Assembly: GCA_023251275.1 (NCBI GenBank)
Contig: JAHEZC010000092.1
Span: forward strand, 1-8,037
DNA length: 8,037 nucleotides
Source of the DNA: Parafilimonas sp.
GTDB taxonomy: Bacteria; Bacteroidota; Bacteroidia; Chitinophagales; Chitinophagaceae
Direction: 5' to 3'
The notes below the pieces were generated by a model. That model did not search any database. It saw only the letters and a program-made list of their open reading frames with translations, and was not told where the DNA came from. Made by a program: the position numbers and the translations under genes. Position 1 is the first letter of the stretch, and each line of letters begins with the position of its first letter. This document shows, piece by piece, positions 1-5,906 of the stretch.

Positions 1-350
1 ATGGTGATGATAAAGACCCGCTTGATATACTTGTTATCACGACACTTCCCGTACAGCCGCTTACACTGATGGAAGCCAAAGTGATCGGTGTAATGCAGAT
101 GATTGACAGTGGTGACGCTGATGATAAGATCATAGCTGTTGCAGCGAAAGACCCGGGCGTAAATCATTATAATAACATAGAAGAGTTGCCCAAGCATTTT
201 TTTGATGAACTGCGCCATTTCTTCGAAGAATACAAAACACTTGAAAATAAAACTGTGGTGGTAGAGGAATTCGGCGATAAAGCCACCGCTTTAAAAATTA
301 TTGAAGAAGCGATTGCAGCTTACAAAGAAAATTTCGTTAAACAGGTGTAG
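1..350 (+). CDS. ppa: inorganic pyrophosphatase, C-terminal part (5' end outside window)
   Basis: Soluble family I inorganic pyrophosphatase, which hydrolyses pyrophosphate to two phosphates in the cytoplasm and pulls biosynthetic reactions forward. The reading frame is open from the left edge (first whole codon at position 3) to a TAG at 348-350, giving 115 visible residues. The visible part begins GDDKDPLDILV, which matches the metal-binding family signature D-x-D-P-[LIVMF]-D, with a Lys at the second position. A second acidic stretch, GDADDKIIAV, carries further metal-binding aspartates typical of the family. The C-terminal part (NHYNNIEELP, then FFEEYK) also matches family I enzymes. An internal ATG at 69 lies after the first signature, so it is not the real start. 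No clear intrinsic terminator follows. It is a housekeeping gene with no expected role in the injection system and marks the left boundary of that locus. Confidence 0.93.
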   Translation, partial: GDDKDPLDILVITTLPVQPLTLMEAKVIGVMQMIDSGDADDKIIAVAAKDPGVNHYNNIEELPKHFFDELRHFFEEYKTLENKTVVVEEFGDKATALKIIEEAIAAYKENFVKQV

Positions 351-455
351 AATATTAAAACAACTTTTATTCATATCTGGCAGAATTGTTATCTATGGAT
401 AAATAATTACTGTGTCATATTTCTTTCCTCATTATTTTTGTGAAAATCTGCTGAT

Positions 456-608
456 ATGGAAACCAAAAAATCTACCGCCAAGTATTGGGTTTATTTCGTT
501 ATCTGGACAGCCATTCTTATTACCCTGATGTTTGTTTTGCGACAGTTCTTCTGGCTTGCTTTGCCGGGTGTGTGCACTTCTTTTGCCAAGGCAATGGATA
601 TCATGTAA
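456..608 (+). CDS. probable small single-span membrane protein (50 aa)
   Basis: A 50-codon frame from ATG 456 to TAA 606-608. The N-terminus is short and basic (METKKSTAKY). It is followed by a strongly hydrophobic, aromatic-rich span at about residues 11-28 (WVYFVIWTAILITLMFVL), an Arg, a second hydrophobic patch at about 31-38 (FFWLALPG), and a short tail with one Cys at 40. This pattern suits a small inner-membrane protein with one membrane helix and perhaps a re-entrant or peripheral second segment. I do not recognise a named family. It lies 105 nt after the pyrophosphatase and 273 nt before the injection-system operon, so it may belong to neither. No Shine-Dalgarno site is evident, which is normal for this group. 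An opposite-strand frame covers the same bases (432-647) but its product is Arg/His/Asn-rich and looks like a shadow. The gene call rests only on composition and topology. Confidence 0.5.
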   Translation: METKKSTAKYWVYFVIWTAILITLMFVLRQFFWLALPGVCTSFAKAMDIM

Positions 609-693
609 GCGACCTTGCCTCTGTATTTTTGGGTCATTAAATTTCATGATTTTTGATTCAGTGAAAAATAATTTTAATTTTTTTTAATTTGAT

Positions 694-726
694 TTTGGAA
701 TTTTCAAAATTTAGTTTATACCTTTC
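694..726 (+). promoter_or_regulatory. weak candidate Bacteroidota -33/-7 promoter
   Basis: TTTG at 694-697 and TACCTTTC at 719-726 resemble the Bacteroidota -33 (TTTG) and -7 (TAnnTTTG) boxes, separated by 21 nt. The -7 box differs from consensus at its last base. If it is used, transcription would begin near 730-735 and the direct repeats at 732-796 would fall in the 5' leader. AT-rich DNA produces such matches by chance, so this is a suggestion only. Confidence 0.2.
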
Positions 727-731
727 ACTTT

Positions 732-796
732 GTATTCCCGATTACTCCCAATAACTAACCGTATCCTCGATTACTAACTTGTATCCTTAGATTACC
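732..796 (+). repeat. degenerate direct repeats, consensus GTATYCYCGATTACT, three copies
   Basis: Three related words lie in one orientation: GTATTCCCGATTACT (732-746), GTATCCTCGATTACT (761-775) and GTATCCTTAGATTACC (781-796, with one extra base). Copies 2 and 3 share the preceding ACTAAC as well (754-759 and 773-778), so they form a tandem unit of about 20 nt. Copy 1 starts 29 nt before copy 2. The array ends 85 nt before the DUF4255 start codon. A binding site for a transcription regulator is the natural reading, but no regulator gene is visible here. Confidence 0.55.
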
Positions 797-814
797 GGAA
801 AAACATCATTTTCC
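797..814. repeat. small perfect inverted repeat (6-bp stem, 6-nt loop)
   Basis: GGAAAA (797-802) and TTTTCC (809-814) are perfect complements around ACATCA. It directly abuts the third direct repeat. No U-tract follows, so it is not a standard terminator. It could be a weak leader hairpin, an operator half-site pair, or chance. Confidence 0.3.
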
Positions 815-844
815 AGCGCGAAATTGATTATGTACCCCTGTGAA

Positions 845-865
845 GATTAATTTAATTTATTAATC
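845..865. promoter_or_regulatory. perfect 7-bp inverted repeat just upstream of the operon start
   Basis: GATTAAT (845-851) and ATTAATC (859-865) are exact reverse complements with a 7-nt AT spacer, 16 nt before the ATG at 882. The dyad spans 21 bp, a usual size for a dimeric repressor operator. In RNA the stem would be AT-only apart from one G-C pair, hence weak. AGGAA at 866-870 follows at once and could be a ribosome-binding element. Confidence 0.35.
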
Positions 866-881
866 AGGAAAATCATTGCTC

Positions 882-1481
882 ATGATTGACCAGGCTCTTG
901 ATTTTTTGCAAAGTCAGTTAAATATTTATTTACACACCAAACTGAACCCGCCACCTCCGGGAGATGCCATTGTGTTATTAAATATATCTCAATTGCAGGA
1001 AGGCGCCGGCGGCGGTGGAAATGGAAATCAGCAGTTGAATGCTTACATGACGCTTGTAAATGTGGAAGAAGACCGGGTGAGTAAATCACCTGAAAATTTT
1101 GTAAGAAAAGAAAATGGTGTTGTGTATAAAAACCCTGTCACATACTTGAACCTGTATGTACTTTTTTCAGTGAATTTAGGGGTTTATGAAGAAGCTTTAA
1201 GAAGGCTTTCTTTCATTATACAATTCTTTCAGCAGCAGAATGTATTTGATCCGCTCAACAGTCCCTCCCTTGATCCAAAGATTGCGAAGCTAATTGTGGA
1301 TATGTATTCCATGAATTTTGAACAGTTGAACCACTTATGGGGAATATTGGGCGGAAAGTACCTGCCATCAGTTCTCTACAAAGTTCGCAGAATAGGTATT
1401 GACGAAGAAGCAATTATCAGTGAAAGCGGATTTATAAAAGAAATTCAGTTAAACGAAAAAATGAAAAAAGCCGTTTCATAA
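882..1481 (+). CDS. DUF4255 / Pvc16 N-terminal domain protein (eCIS tail terminator or cap family)
   Basis: A 199-residue protein of the DUF4255 (Pvc16_N) family, which in Afp/PVC particles is the end-cap protein (Afp16/Pvc16) that ends tube and sheath growth; that role is transferred from family knowledge. The N-terminus MIDQALDFLQSQLN is the usual family opening. Further family-like blocks are TLVNVEEDR (57-65), YLNLYVLFSVN (88-98) with YEEALRRLS (102-110), IIQFFQQQNVF (112-122), and LNHLWGILGGKYLPSVLYKV (149-168). A Gly-rich loop, GAGGGGNGN (41-49), lies before the first block and is coded by a locally GC-rich stretch. ATG 882 is preferred over the in-frame TTG at 876 because the family usually begins with MID and AGGAA stands at 866-870. 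The stop TAA (1479-1481) touches the ATG of the next gene, so the two are probably translationally coupled. In afp/pvc loci the cap gene is last; here it is first. Confidence 0.85.
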   Translation: MIDQALDFLQSQLNIYLHTKLNPPPPGDAIVLLNISQLQEGAGGGGNGNQQLNAYMTLVNVEEDRVSKSPENFVRKENGVVYKNPVTYLNLYVLFSVNLGVYEEALRRLSFIIQFFQQQNVFDPLNSPSLDPKIAKLIVDMYSMNFEQLNHLWGILGGKYLPSVLYKVRRIGIDEEAIISESGFIKEIQLNEKMKKAVS

Positions 1482-2687
1482 ATGACTATCACCTACAAAA
1501 TATTATTCTCTGTTGATATATTGAATGACTATTATGAAAATCACCTTTGCAGCGATTTCAGTATTATTCCATCACCAGAAACTGCGTTGTTGCTGAAGAA
1601 CCTGCAATTGGTTTATAAAAATATCGGCAACCGCTTAATCATTCTTGCAAAACTAAAAAGAAATGAAAATCCCGCGGAGGACGGCAAGCCATTTATATCC
1701 ATTGACCCGGAAGCAAAATTTGTTTTCTATCTTGGTTTAAAGACACCGGAGTTTGCAACATTTACCAATATAAACCTGGTTGGAATGCAAACAGAACGCC
1801 TGTATTTTACCAACCTTAATCAAAACAAACATCTAAGTTTTTCGCATCTTTCAGCATCTATTGATAATTACTATAATGCCCACCAATACCTGCCCGGTGA
1901 TTTTGCAGATGACGGCACAAAGAAAATATTTGAATGTATAAAAACAACAGCGGGTAACAATACTGCTAATACTGCATTCTGGGCTTCAAGAGATGACGTG
2001 CAGTATGTTTCCTCGAAAGATTTGATACTGCCGGTAACTTCAGTTTTTAATTATGAAGCGACTGCTTCTGCAATGGTGTTTGCAATAAATGTTTTTGAGC
2101 TTGATACTGTTACCAATAATTACACAAAGCCTGCTGCCTCGCAAACACTGACTTTTACTGCTGCAACAAAAATTATCCAGCTTGATCTGGGCAGCCTTGC
2201 GGTAAAAAAGGGGAAATACAGAATTACAATCAATGCTGATGAACTTTTAATTTACGCTGATGATGAATTCATATACAGCGGTTATTTTGGGATAATAGAA
2301 ATTTTCTCCCACCTTTCAAACGGAAATGACTTTGCCTTTCTTGATGTAAACGGGAAACCATTGGAAAGGGAATATTTTGTCCGTTTTGCAAACCGCCTTG
2401 CTACCTGGAAATACATTACACCAAAGCATGGAGTTACCGGCGTAACACATCCGGCGAGTAAATATACTTTTACTCCTACGCCGGTACCACCTGCTGCCGC
2501 AGAATATTTTGAATCAAACATACCTGTACCGCTTACGCAATTTCCCGAAGAGTTCAGGCTGCAGTTGTCTCCGCAGATAAGCAGCGGCCCGCCTCGGGCT
2601 CCGGGGCCGGATATATCGGTGCCCGGCGTCATCTCGAGGCCTGCGCCCGGCAACGATTTCTACTGTAATATCTATCTCAATTATTAA
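1482..2687 (+). CDS. conserved-context eCIS protein of unknown function (401 aa)
   Basis: I do not recognise a named domain. The protein has no signal peptide or membrane span, so it should be cytosolic like the other particle components. The first ~110 residues mix short beta-like and charged segments (ITYKILFSVDILNDYY at the start; FVFYLGLKTPEF at 80-91). Residues about 190-275 look beta-rich (TLTFTAATKIIQLDLGSL, then GKYRITINADELLIYADDEF), suggesting a beta-sandwich. Then come EREYFVRFANRLATWKYI (295-311), an aromatic/basic block that may be a conserved core, and a Pro/Gly-rich tail (331-390) ending in a hydrophobic NDFYCNIYLNY. The tail is encoded by unusually GC-rich DNA. ATG 1482 directly follows the upstream stop, and the sheath gene begins 19 nt downstream, so an accessory role in sheath/cap assembly or the particle exterior is possible. 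That is inference from position only. Confidence 0.8.
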   Translation: MTITYKILFSVDILNDYYENHLCSDFSIIPSPETALLLKNLQLVYKNIGNRLIILAKLKRNENPAEDGKPFISIDPEAKFVFYLGLKTPEFATFTNINLVGMQTERLYFTNLNQNKHLSFSHLSASIDNYYNAHQYLPGDFADDGTKKIFECIKTTAGNNTANTAFWASRDDVQYVSSKDLILPVTSVFNYEATASAMVFAINVFELDTVTNNYTKPAASQTLTFTAATKIIQLDLGSLAVKKGKYRITINADELLIYADDEFIYSGYFGIIEIFSHLSNGNDFAFLDVNGKPLEREYFVRFANRLATWKYITPKHGVTGVTHPASKYTFTPTPVPPAAAEYFESNIPVPLTQFPEEFRLQLSPQISSGPPRAPGPDISVPGVISRPAPGNDFYCNIYLNY

Positions 2688-2706
2688 ACACTAAAACACA
2701 ATTATT

Positions 2707-4782
2707 ATGGCAACAGTTTATAAAACACCCGGCGTGTATGTGGAAGAGATACCAAAACTACCACCGTCGGTAGCCCAGGTAGAAACTGCAATACCTGCTT
2801 TCATCGGGCACACTGAAAAAGCAGAACGAAACGGTGAAAGCCTGACAGGCAAACCTACCCGTATCAGTTCTTTAATTGAATTTGTACAATATTTTGGAGG
2901 TGATAATATACCGTCTGCTATCACTGTAAAAGTGGATCCTGCCAACAATTATGCTGTAACCCAGGTGACCATGGGAAATACTCAGCGGTACTTTATGTAC
3001 GATAGCATGCGGTTGTTTTTTGATAATGGCGGGGGGGATTGTTATATCGTTTCGGCAGGAAAGTTTGGATCAGCGCCGGTTCCGGGTGATGAAGTATTGG
3101 GAACAGGCTTGAGAGGCTGCGTGAAAGCGCTCGAAAAATATGACGAGCCAACTATTATTCTTTTTCCCGACGCATGCAATATGGTTGCAAATGGCAGTGA
3201 TGATGCCGGGTTTTATTCCCTTCAGCAAATGGTGCTGGAACAATGCGCCAAACTACAGGACAGGGTGGGCTTATTTGACATAAAAGAAAATATTACAGAG
3301 GGGCAAAAACAAGGCGTGCTTAATTTCGGGAATAATATCGGTATCAATAACCTGAAATATGCTGCCGCATATACTCCGTGGTTGTATGCCTCTTATGCAA
3401 GAGATGTTGAATTTACTGCATTCAAATCAAATGTAAGCCCTTCAGGCGGCGGCCCGGCAATTGATCTTGGTACACTTTCTTCTGATCCCACTCTTAACCA
3501 ACTGGTAGCTGATACGAATGCAGCATTCGGTGAAATAACAAAAGTGGATGCTATACTTACTGCCATAAAAAAAGCAGACCCGGCAAATGGCAACCTGAAC
3601 GGAGGAGGCATCACTGCCGCTCTTTCTTTAAAAGATAAATTCAGGGAAATCAAATCTGCTGTAGATGCGGCAGCTACTTCTGTGGATGCAAAAGCAAAAA
3701 TGGTAATACTGCTGAATTTTTGCCGCCTCTCTTTGCTGGAGTTTCAGAAACTTAATACCACATTAAATAGCCCTTCTTTTTTGCGTAACGATATAAACTC
3801 TTATGCGGCGTCAGAAGCATTATGGCGCGGTGCTGCAAAATCATTTATTCTTACAGACAGGAACGAAGATACAAGGGCTTTAAGCGGCCTGGCCAATAAT
3901 GCTGCCGCAGTTGATGGCGTTTATCCTTCCATTGATGCAACATGGCTGGGTGCTGCAATCGCAACAATTGTTTTACCTGGATCTCCGAAAGATTATGGTG
4001 ATTCAACCGTTGCTGCCAATCATCCTGCAATTGGAAGATTAATTGCAATTGACCTGCAGATTGCTTTTGATAAACTTTCTGCGTATGCCGATACTGTTGT
4101 AAGTGCCGCAAATGCTTATAAAGATGCTGCGCAGGATGCATTGTTTCAAAAGCATCCCATCATTAGTAACATTGTAACCAACATTAAAAAAGAATGGAAT
4201 AAGCTGCCACCCAGTGGTGGAATAGCAGGTGTGTATGCACGGGTGGATAATGCAAGAGGTGTTTGGAAAGCGCCGGCCAATGAAAGTTTAAATTCTGTGG
4301 CAGGCCCATCTGTGCAGATCACTGCAGAAGAACAGGAAAACCTCAATGTAGATGCTGTTGCAGGAAAATCGGTTAATGCTGTCAGGACTTTTACCGGACG
4401 CGGCTCGGCAGTAGTTTGGGGTGCACGTACCCTTGCAGGTAACGACAATGAATGGCGCTATGTTCCTGTTCGCCGCTTTTTTAATATGGTCGAAGAAAGC
4501 TGTAAAAAATCTACTGAACCATTTGTATTTGAGCCTAATGATGCAAATACCTGGGTAAAAATACAGGGCATGATAGAAAACTTCTTGACCACATTGTGGA
4601 GGCAGGGTGCTTTGCAGGGTGCTAAGCCTGAACACGCTTTTTATGTGGCTGTTGGTCTTGGCAAAACGATGACGTCGCTGGACATACTTGAAGGAAGATT
4701 GATTGTGGAAATAGGCATGGCGGTTGTTCGTCCTGCTGAATTTATCATCCTCCGCTTCTCACATAAACTGGCAGAAAGCTGA
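2707..4782 (+). CDS. contractile tail sheath protein with large internal insertion (691 aa)
   Basis: Phage tail sheath family. Subunits polymerise around the tube in an extended state and contract to push it out. The N-terminus TVYKTPGVYVEEIPKLPPSV (3-22) and TAIPAFIGHTEKA (27-39) are the classic sheath opening, and FFDNGGGDCYIV (104-115) is a family motif. The C-terminal half has the strongest signature: LPPSGGIAGVYARVDNARGV (500-519), WKAPANE (520-526), GRGSAVVWGARTLAG (564-578), WRYVPVRRFF (583-592), FEPND (608-612), AFYVAVG (644-650) and RPAEFI (675-680). Between about 241 and 495 is an Ala-rich, mainly helical-looking stretch not shared with small sheaths such as T4-like cores or Pvc2 (about 350 residues). 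It is probably a surface domain. ATG 2707 lies in an A/T-rich context without a Shine-Dalgarno site. A G7 run sits at 3031-3037. Only one sheath gene is visible, versus three in afp/pvc. Confidence 0.96.
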   Translation: MATVYKTPGVYVEEIPKLPPSVAQVETAIPAFIGHTEKAERNGESLTGKPTRISSLIEFVQYFGGDNIPSAITVKVDPANNYAVTQVTMGNTQRYFMYDSMRLFFDNGGGDCYIVSAGKFGSAPVPGDEVLGTGLRGCVKALEKYDEPTIILFPDACNMVANGSDDAGFYSLQQMVLEQCAKLQDRVGLFDIKENITEGQKQGVLNFGNNIGINNLKYAAAYTPWLYASYARDVEFTAFKSNVSPSGGGPAIDLGTLSSDPTLNQLVADTNAAFGEITKVDAILTAIKKADPANGNLNGGGITAALSLKDKFREIKSAVDAAATSVDAKAKMVILLNFCRLSLLEFQKLNTTLNSPSFLRNDINSYAASEALWRGAAKSFILTDRNEDTRALSGLANNAAAVDGVYPSIDATWLGAAIATIVLPGSPKDYGDSTVAANHPAIGRLIAIDLQIAFDKLSAYADTVVSAANAYKDAAQDALFQKHPIISNIVTNIKKEWNKLPPSGGIAGVYARVDNARGVWKAPANESLNSVAGPSVQITAEEQENLNVDAVAGKSVNAVRTFTGRGSAVVWGARTLAGNDNEWRYVPVRRFFNMVEESCKKSTEPFVFEPNDANTWVKIQGMIENFLTTLWRQGALQGAKPEHAFYVAVGLGKTMTSLDILEGRLIVEIGMAVVRPAEFIILRFSHKLAES

Positions 4783-4802
4783 GATGAAAAATCAGTAATA
4801 CA

Positions 4803-4827
4803 ATCATTCAAAATTCATCATTCAAAA
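4803..4827 (+). repeat. 11-bp direct repeat upstream of the first tube gene
   Basis: ATCATTCAAAA occurs at 4803-4813 and again at 4817-4827, a 14-nt period, within the 61-nt gap between sheath and tube. It could be a leader element or a product of replication slippage in AT-rich spacer DNA. The second copy ends 16 nt before the tube ATG. Confidence 0.5.
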
Positions 4828-4843
4828 ACTTAAAACAATTTAT

Positions 4844-5272
4844 ATGGCAACATATCCTCTTCCAAAATTTCACTTCCTTGTACAGTGGGGTGGTGTACGC
4901 ATCGGCTTTACCGAAGTGACCGGTCTTGATATGCAGGCGGAAGTAATCGAATACCGTGAAGGCAGCAGCCCGGAATATCATAAAATAAAAATGCCTGGCA
5001 TGCAGAAATTCAGCAACATCACTTTGAAGCGAGGCACTATACAGGGCGATTCTGATTTTTATAAATGGGTGAATGCAACAAATCTTACTGTGGCCGACAG
5101 GAGAGATATCATCATCAGCCTGCTGAATGAAACACATGCACCTGTGATGACCTGGAAAGCAAAAAATTCTTTCCCGGTAAAAGTGCAGGCAAGTGATTTA
5201 AAAAGCGATGGCAATGAAGTGGCTATAGAAACCCTGGAACTGGCGCATGAGGGATTGAATATTCTGAATTGA
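4844..5272 (+). CDS. gp19-type tail tube protein, first copy (142 aa)
   Basis: T4 gp19-like tube family, whose hexameric rings stack into the rigid inner tube delivered by sheath contraction. Family-like features are FHFLVQWGG near the N-terminus, FTEVTGLDMQAEVIEYREG (22-40), ITLKRGTI (59-66), FYKWV (72-76), ISLLNETHAPVMTWKAKN (91-108) and the C-terminal AIETLELAHEGL (127-138). The length suits eCIS tube proteins such as Afp1/Pvc1 and Afp5/Pvc5 (about 140-150 residues). It lacks a signal peptide, as expected for a particle assembled in the cytoplasm. The start region closely resembles that of the sheath gene (AATT, three bases, then ATGGCAACA), suggesting similar strong initiation. From the standard LELAHEG ending and the match to the family pattern, I infer this is the main tube subunit and the next copy is the specialised one. 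Confidence 0.94.
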   Translation: MATYPLPKFHFLVQWGGVRIGFTEVTGLDMQAEVIEYREGSSPEYHKIKMPGMQKFSNITLKRGTIQGDSDFYKWVNATNLTVADRRDIIISLLNETHAPVMTWKAKNSFPVKVQASDLKSDGNEVAIETLELAHEGLNILN

Positions 5273-5418
5273 TGTTCGAATATGAAAATGTGAAAAGTAC
5301 GAACGTGCAGATAAATAATGCAGTCATGTATTTAGTTGTTACTTTTTATTCCTTGATATTTAGTGTCTGAATTTTATCACCTGCAATTTTATTTGCATCA
5401 TTCTGCCTGCACAGTTTC

Positions 5419-5442
5419 AAACTATAAATCGAAAACTATAAA
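5419..5442 (+). repeat. 10-bp direct repeat upstream of the second tube gene
   Basis: AAACTATAAA occurs at 5419-5428 and 5433-5442, again with a 14-nt period, near the end of a 181-nt gap (5273-5453) between the two tube genes. A related ACCATAAATTTT follows up to the ATG at 5454. The rest of the gap shows only weak inverted repeats (TGCAA/TTGCA at 5382-5397; GTTCG/CGAAC at 5274-5304) and no convincing gene or terminator. Confidence 0.45.
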
Positions 5443-5453
5443 CCATAAATTTT

Positions 5454-5903
5454 ATGGCAGGCGGATATTATCCACCGGTTGGCTTTCATTTCAAAGTGGA
5501 ATTCCTCAATATCGGGAATGACAATGATATCCGTTTTCAATCGGTATCAGGTTTAACGGTTGAATACGATACAGAATCATTTAAAGAAGGGGGCGAAAAC
5601 CGTTTTGAACATAAGCTTCCGGTACGCACAAAATATCCCGACCTTTCTTTAAAGCGTGGCATGCTTAGCGATTCAAAAGTAATTGACTGGGTAAAAGGCA
5701 TTTTGCAGGACAGGGATTTTACCAATAATAAACCGGCAGAAATACAGGTGTCATTGCTTAATGAAAAGCACGAGCCTTTAAGAACGTGGCACGTATATAA
5801 TTGCTGGCCAAAAAAATGGAGCATCAGTGATTTCAATGCACAGGAAAATTCTGTGGTGGTGGAAACACTTGATTTGAGTTACAATTTTTTTAAAGTAATA
5901 TAA
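5454..5903 (+). CDS. gp19-type tail tube protein, second divergent copy (149 aa)
   Basis: Paralogue of the preceding tube gene, in the same T4 gp19-like family. Shared landmarks are VGFHFKVEF (9-17), SVSGLTVEYDTESFKEGG (30-47), LSLKRGML (64-71), DWVKGIL (77-83), VSLLNEKHEPLRTWHVYNCW (99-118) and VVETLDLSYNFF (135-146). It differs by a longer first loop (NIGNDNDIRF), an N-terminal Gly/Tyr/Pro-rich extension (AGGYYPPVG) and an aromatic C-terminus instead of LELAHEG. In Afp/PVC, paralogous tube proteins include a specialised ring next to the baseplate. This copy sits directly before the small DUF5908 and LysM-adaptor genes, as afp5 sits before afp6 and afp7, so a tube-initiator ring is the likely role. 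Its TAA is 3 nt before the next ATG, so it heads the tightly packed segment that continues to the spike gene. Confidence 0.92.
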   Translation: MAGGYYPPVGFHFKVEFLNIGNDNDIRFQSVSGLTVEYDTESFKEGGENRFEHKLPVRTKYPDLSLKRGMLSDSKVIDWVKGILQDRDFTNNKPAEIQVSLLNEKHEPLRTWHVYNCWPKKWSISDFNAQENSVVVETLDLSYNFFKVI

Positions 5904-5906
5904 ATT

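Larger units (their letters stand above)
609..881. promoter_or_regulatory. AT-rich intergenic control region upstream of the injection-system operon
   Basis: No convincing gene lies here; the longest + strand ATG frame in the first part (646) gives only 13 codons. The region holds, in order, a T-rich run (about 676-690), a weak Bacteroidota-type promoter candidate, a degenerate direct-repeat array (732-796), a 6-bp hairpin (797-814) and a perfect 7-bp inverted repeat (845-865) just before the DUF4255 start. It is the only long non-coding stretch in the window, so the operon promoter most likely lies in it. That placement is inferred from layout. Confidence 0.5.

Noticed and set aside
69..71. 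ATG at 69 as start of the first gene
   Set aside because: The frame is open to the left edge and already encodes the pyrophosphatase metal-binding signature upstream of this Met.
368..406. Possible terminator after the pyrophosphatase gene (TTATC/GATAA pairing around 389-402)
   Set aside because: A 5-bp AT-dominated stem without a T-tract is too weak to call.
432..647. 71-codon frame on the - strand
   Set aside because: The product is Arg/His/Asn/Gln-rich without domain features and lies opposite the more plausible small membrane protein at 456-608.
646..687. Short + strand ATG frame of 13 codons after the small membrane protein
   Set aside because: Too short and mostly Asn/Phe from T-rich DNA; no leader-peptide features.
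876..881. TTG start two codons upstream of the DUF4255 gene
   Set aside because: ATG at 882 gives the usual MID family start and an AGGAA sequence at suitable distance; TTG starts are rare.
2282..4635. Several - strand frames of 76-123 codons opposite the unknown-function and sheath genes
   Set aside because: All lie antisense to well-supported coding sequence and give compositionally odd products with no family features.
5274..5304. GTTCG/CGAAC inverted repeat after the first tube gene as a terminator
   Set aside because: Only 5 bp with a 21-nt loop and no T-run; the operon most likely reads through.
5272..5370. 32-codon + strand frame whose ATG overlaps the first tube gene stop (TGATG), with a hydrophobic C-terminal half
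   Set aside because: The overlap is suggestive of coupling, but the frame is very short, has no recognisable features and lies in a degenerate-looking spacer; chance cannot be excluded.
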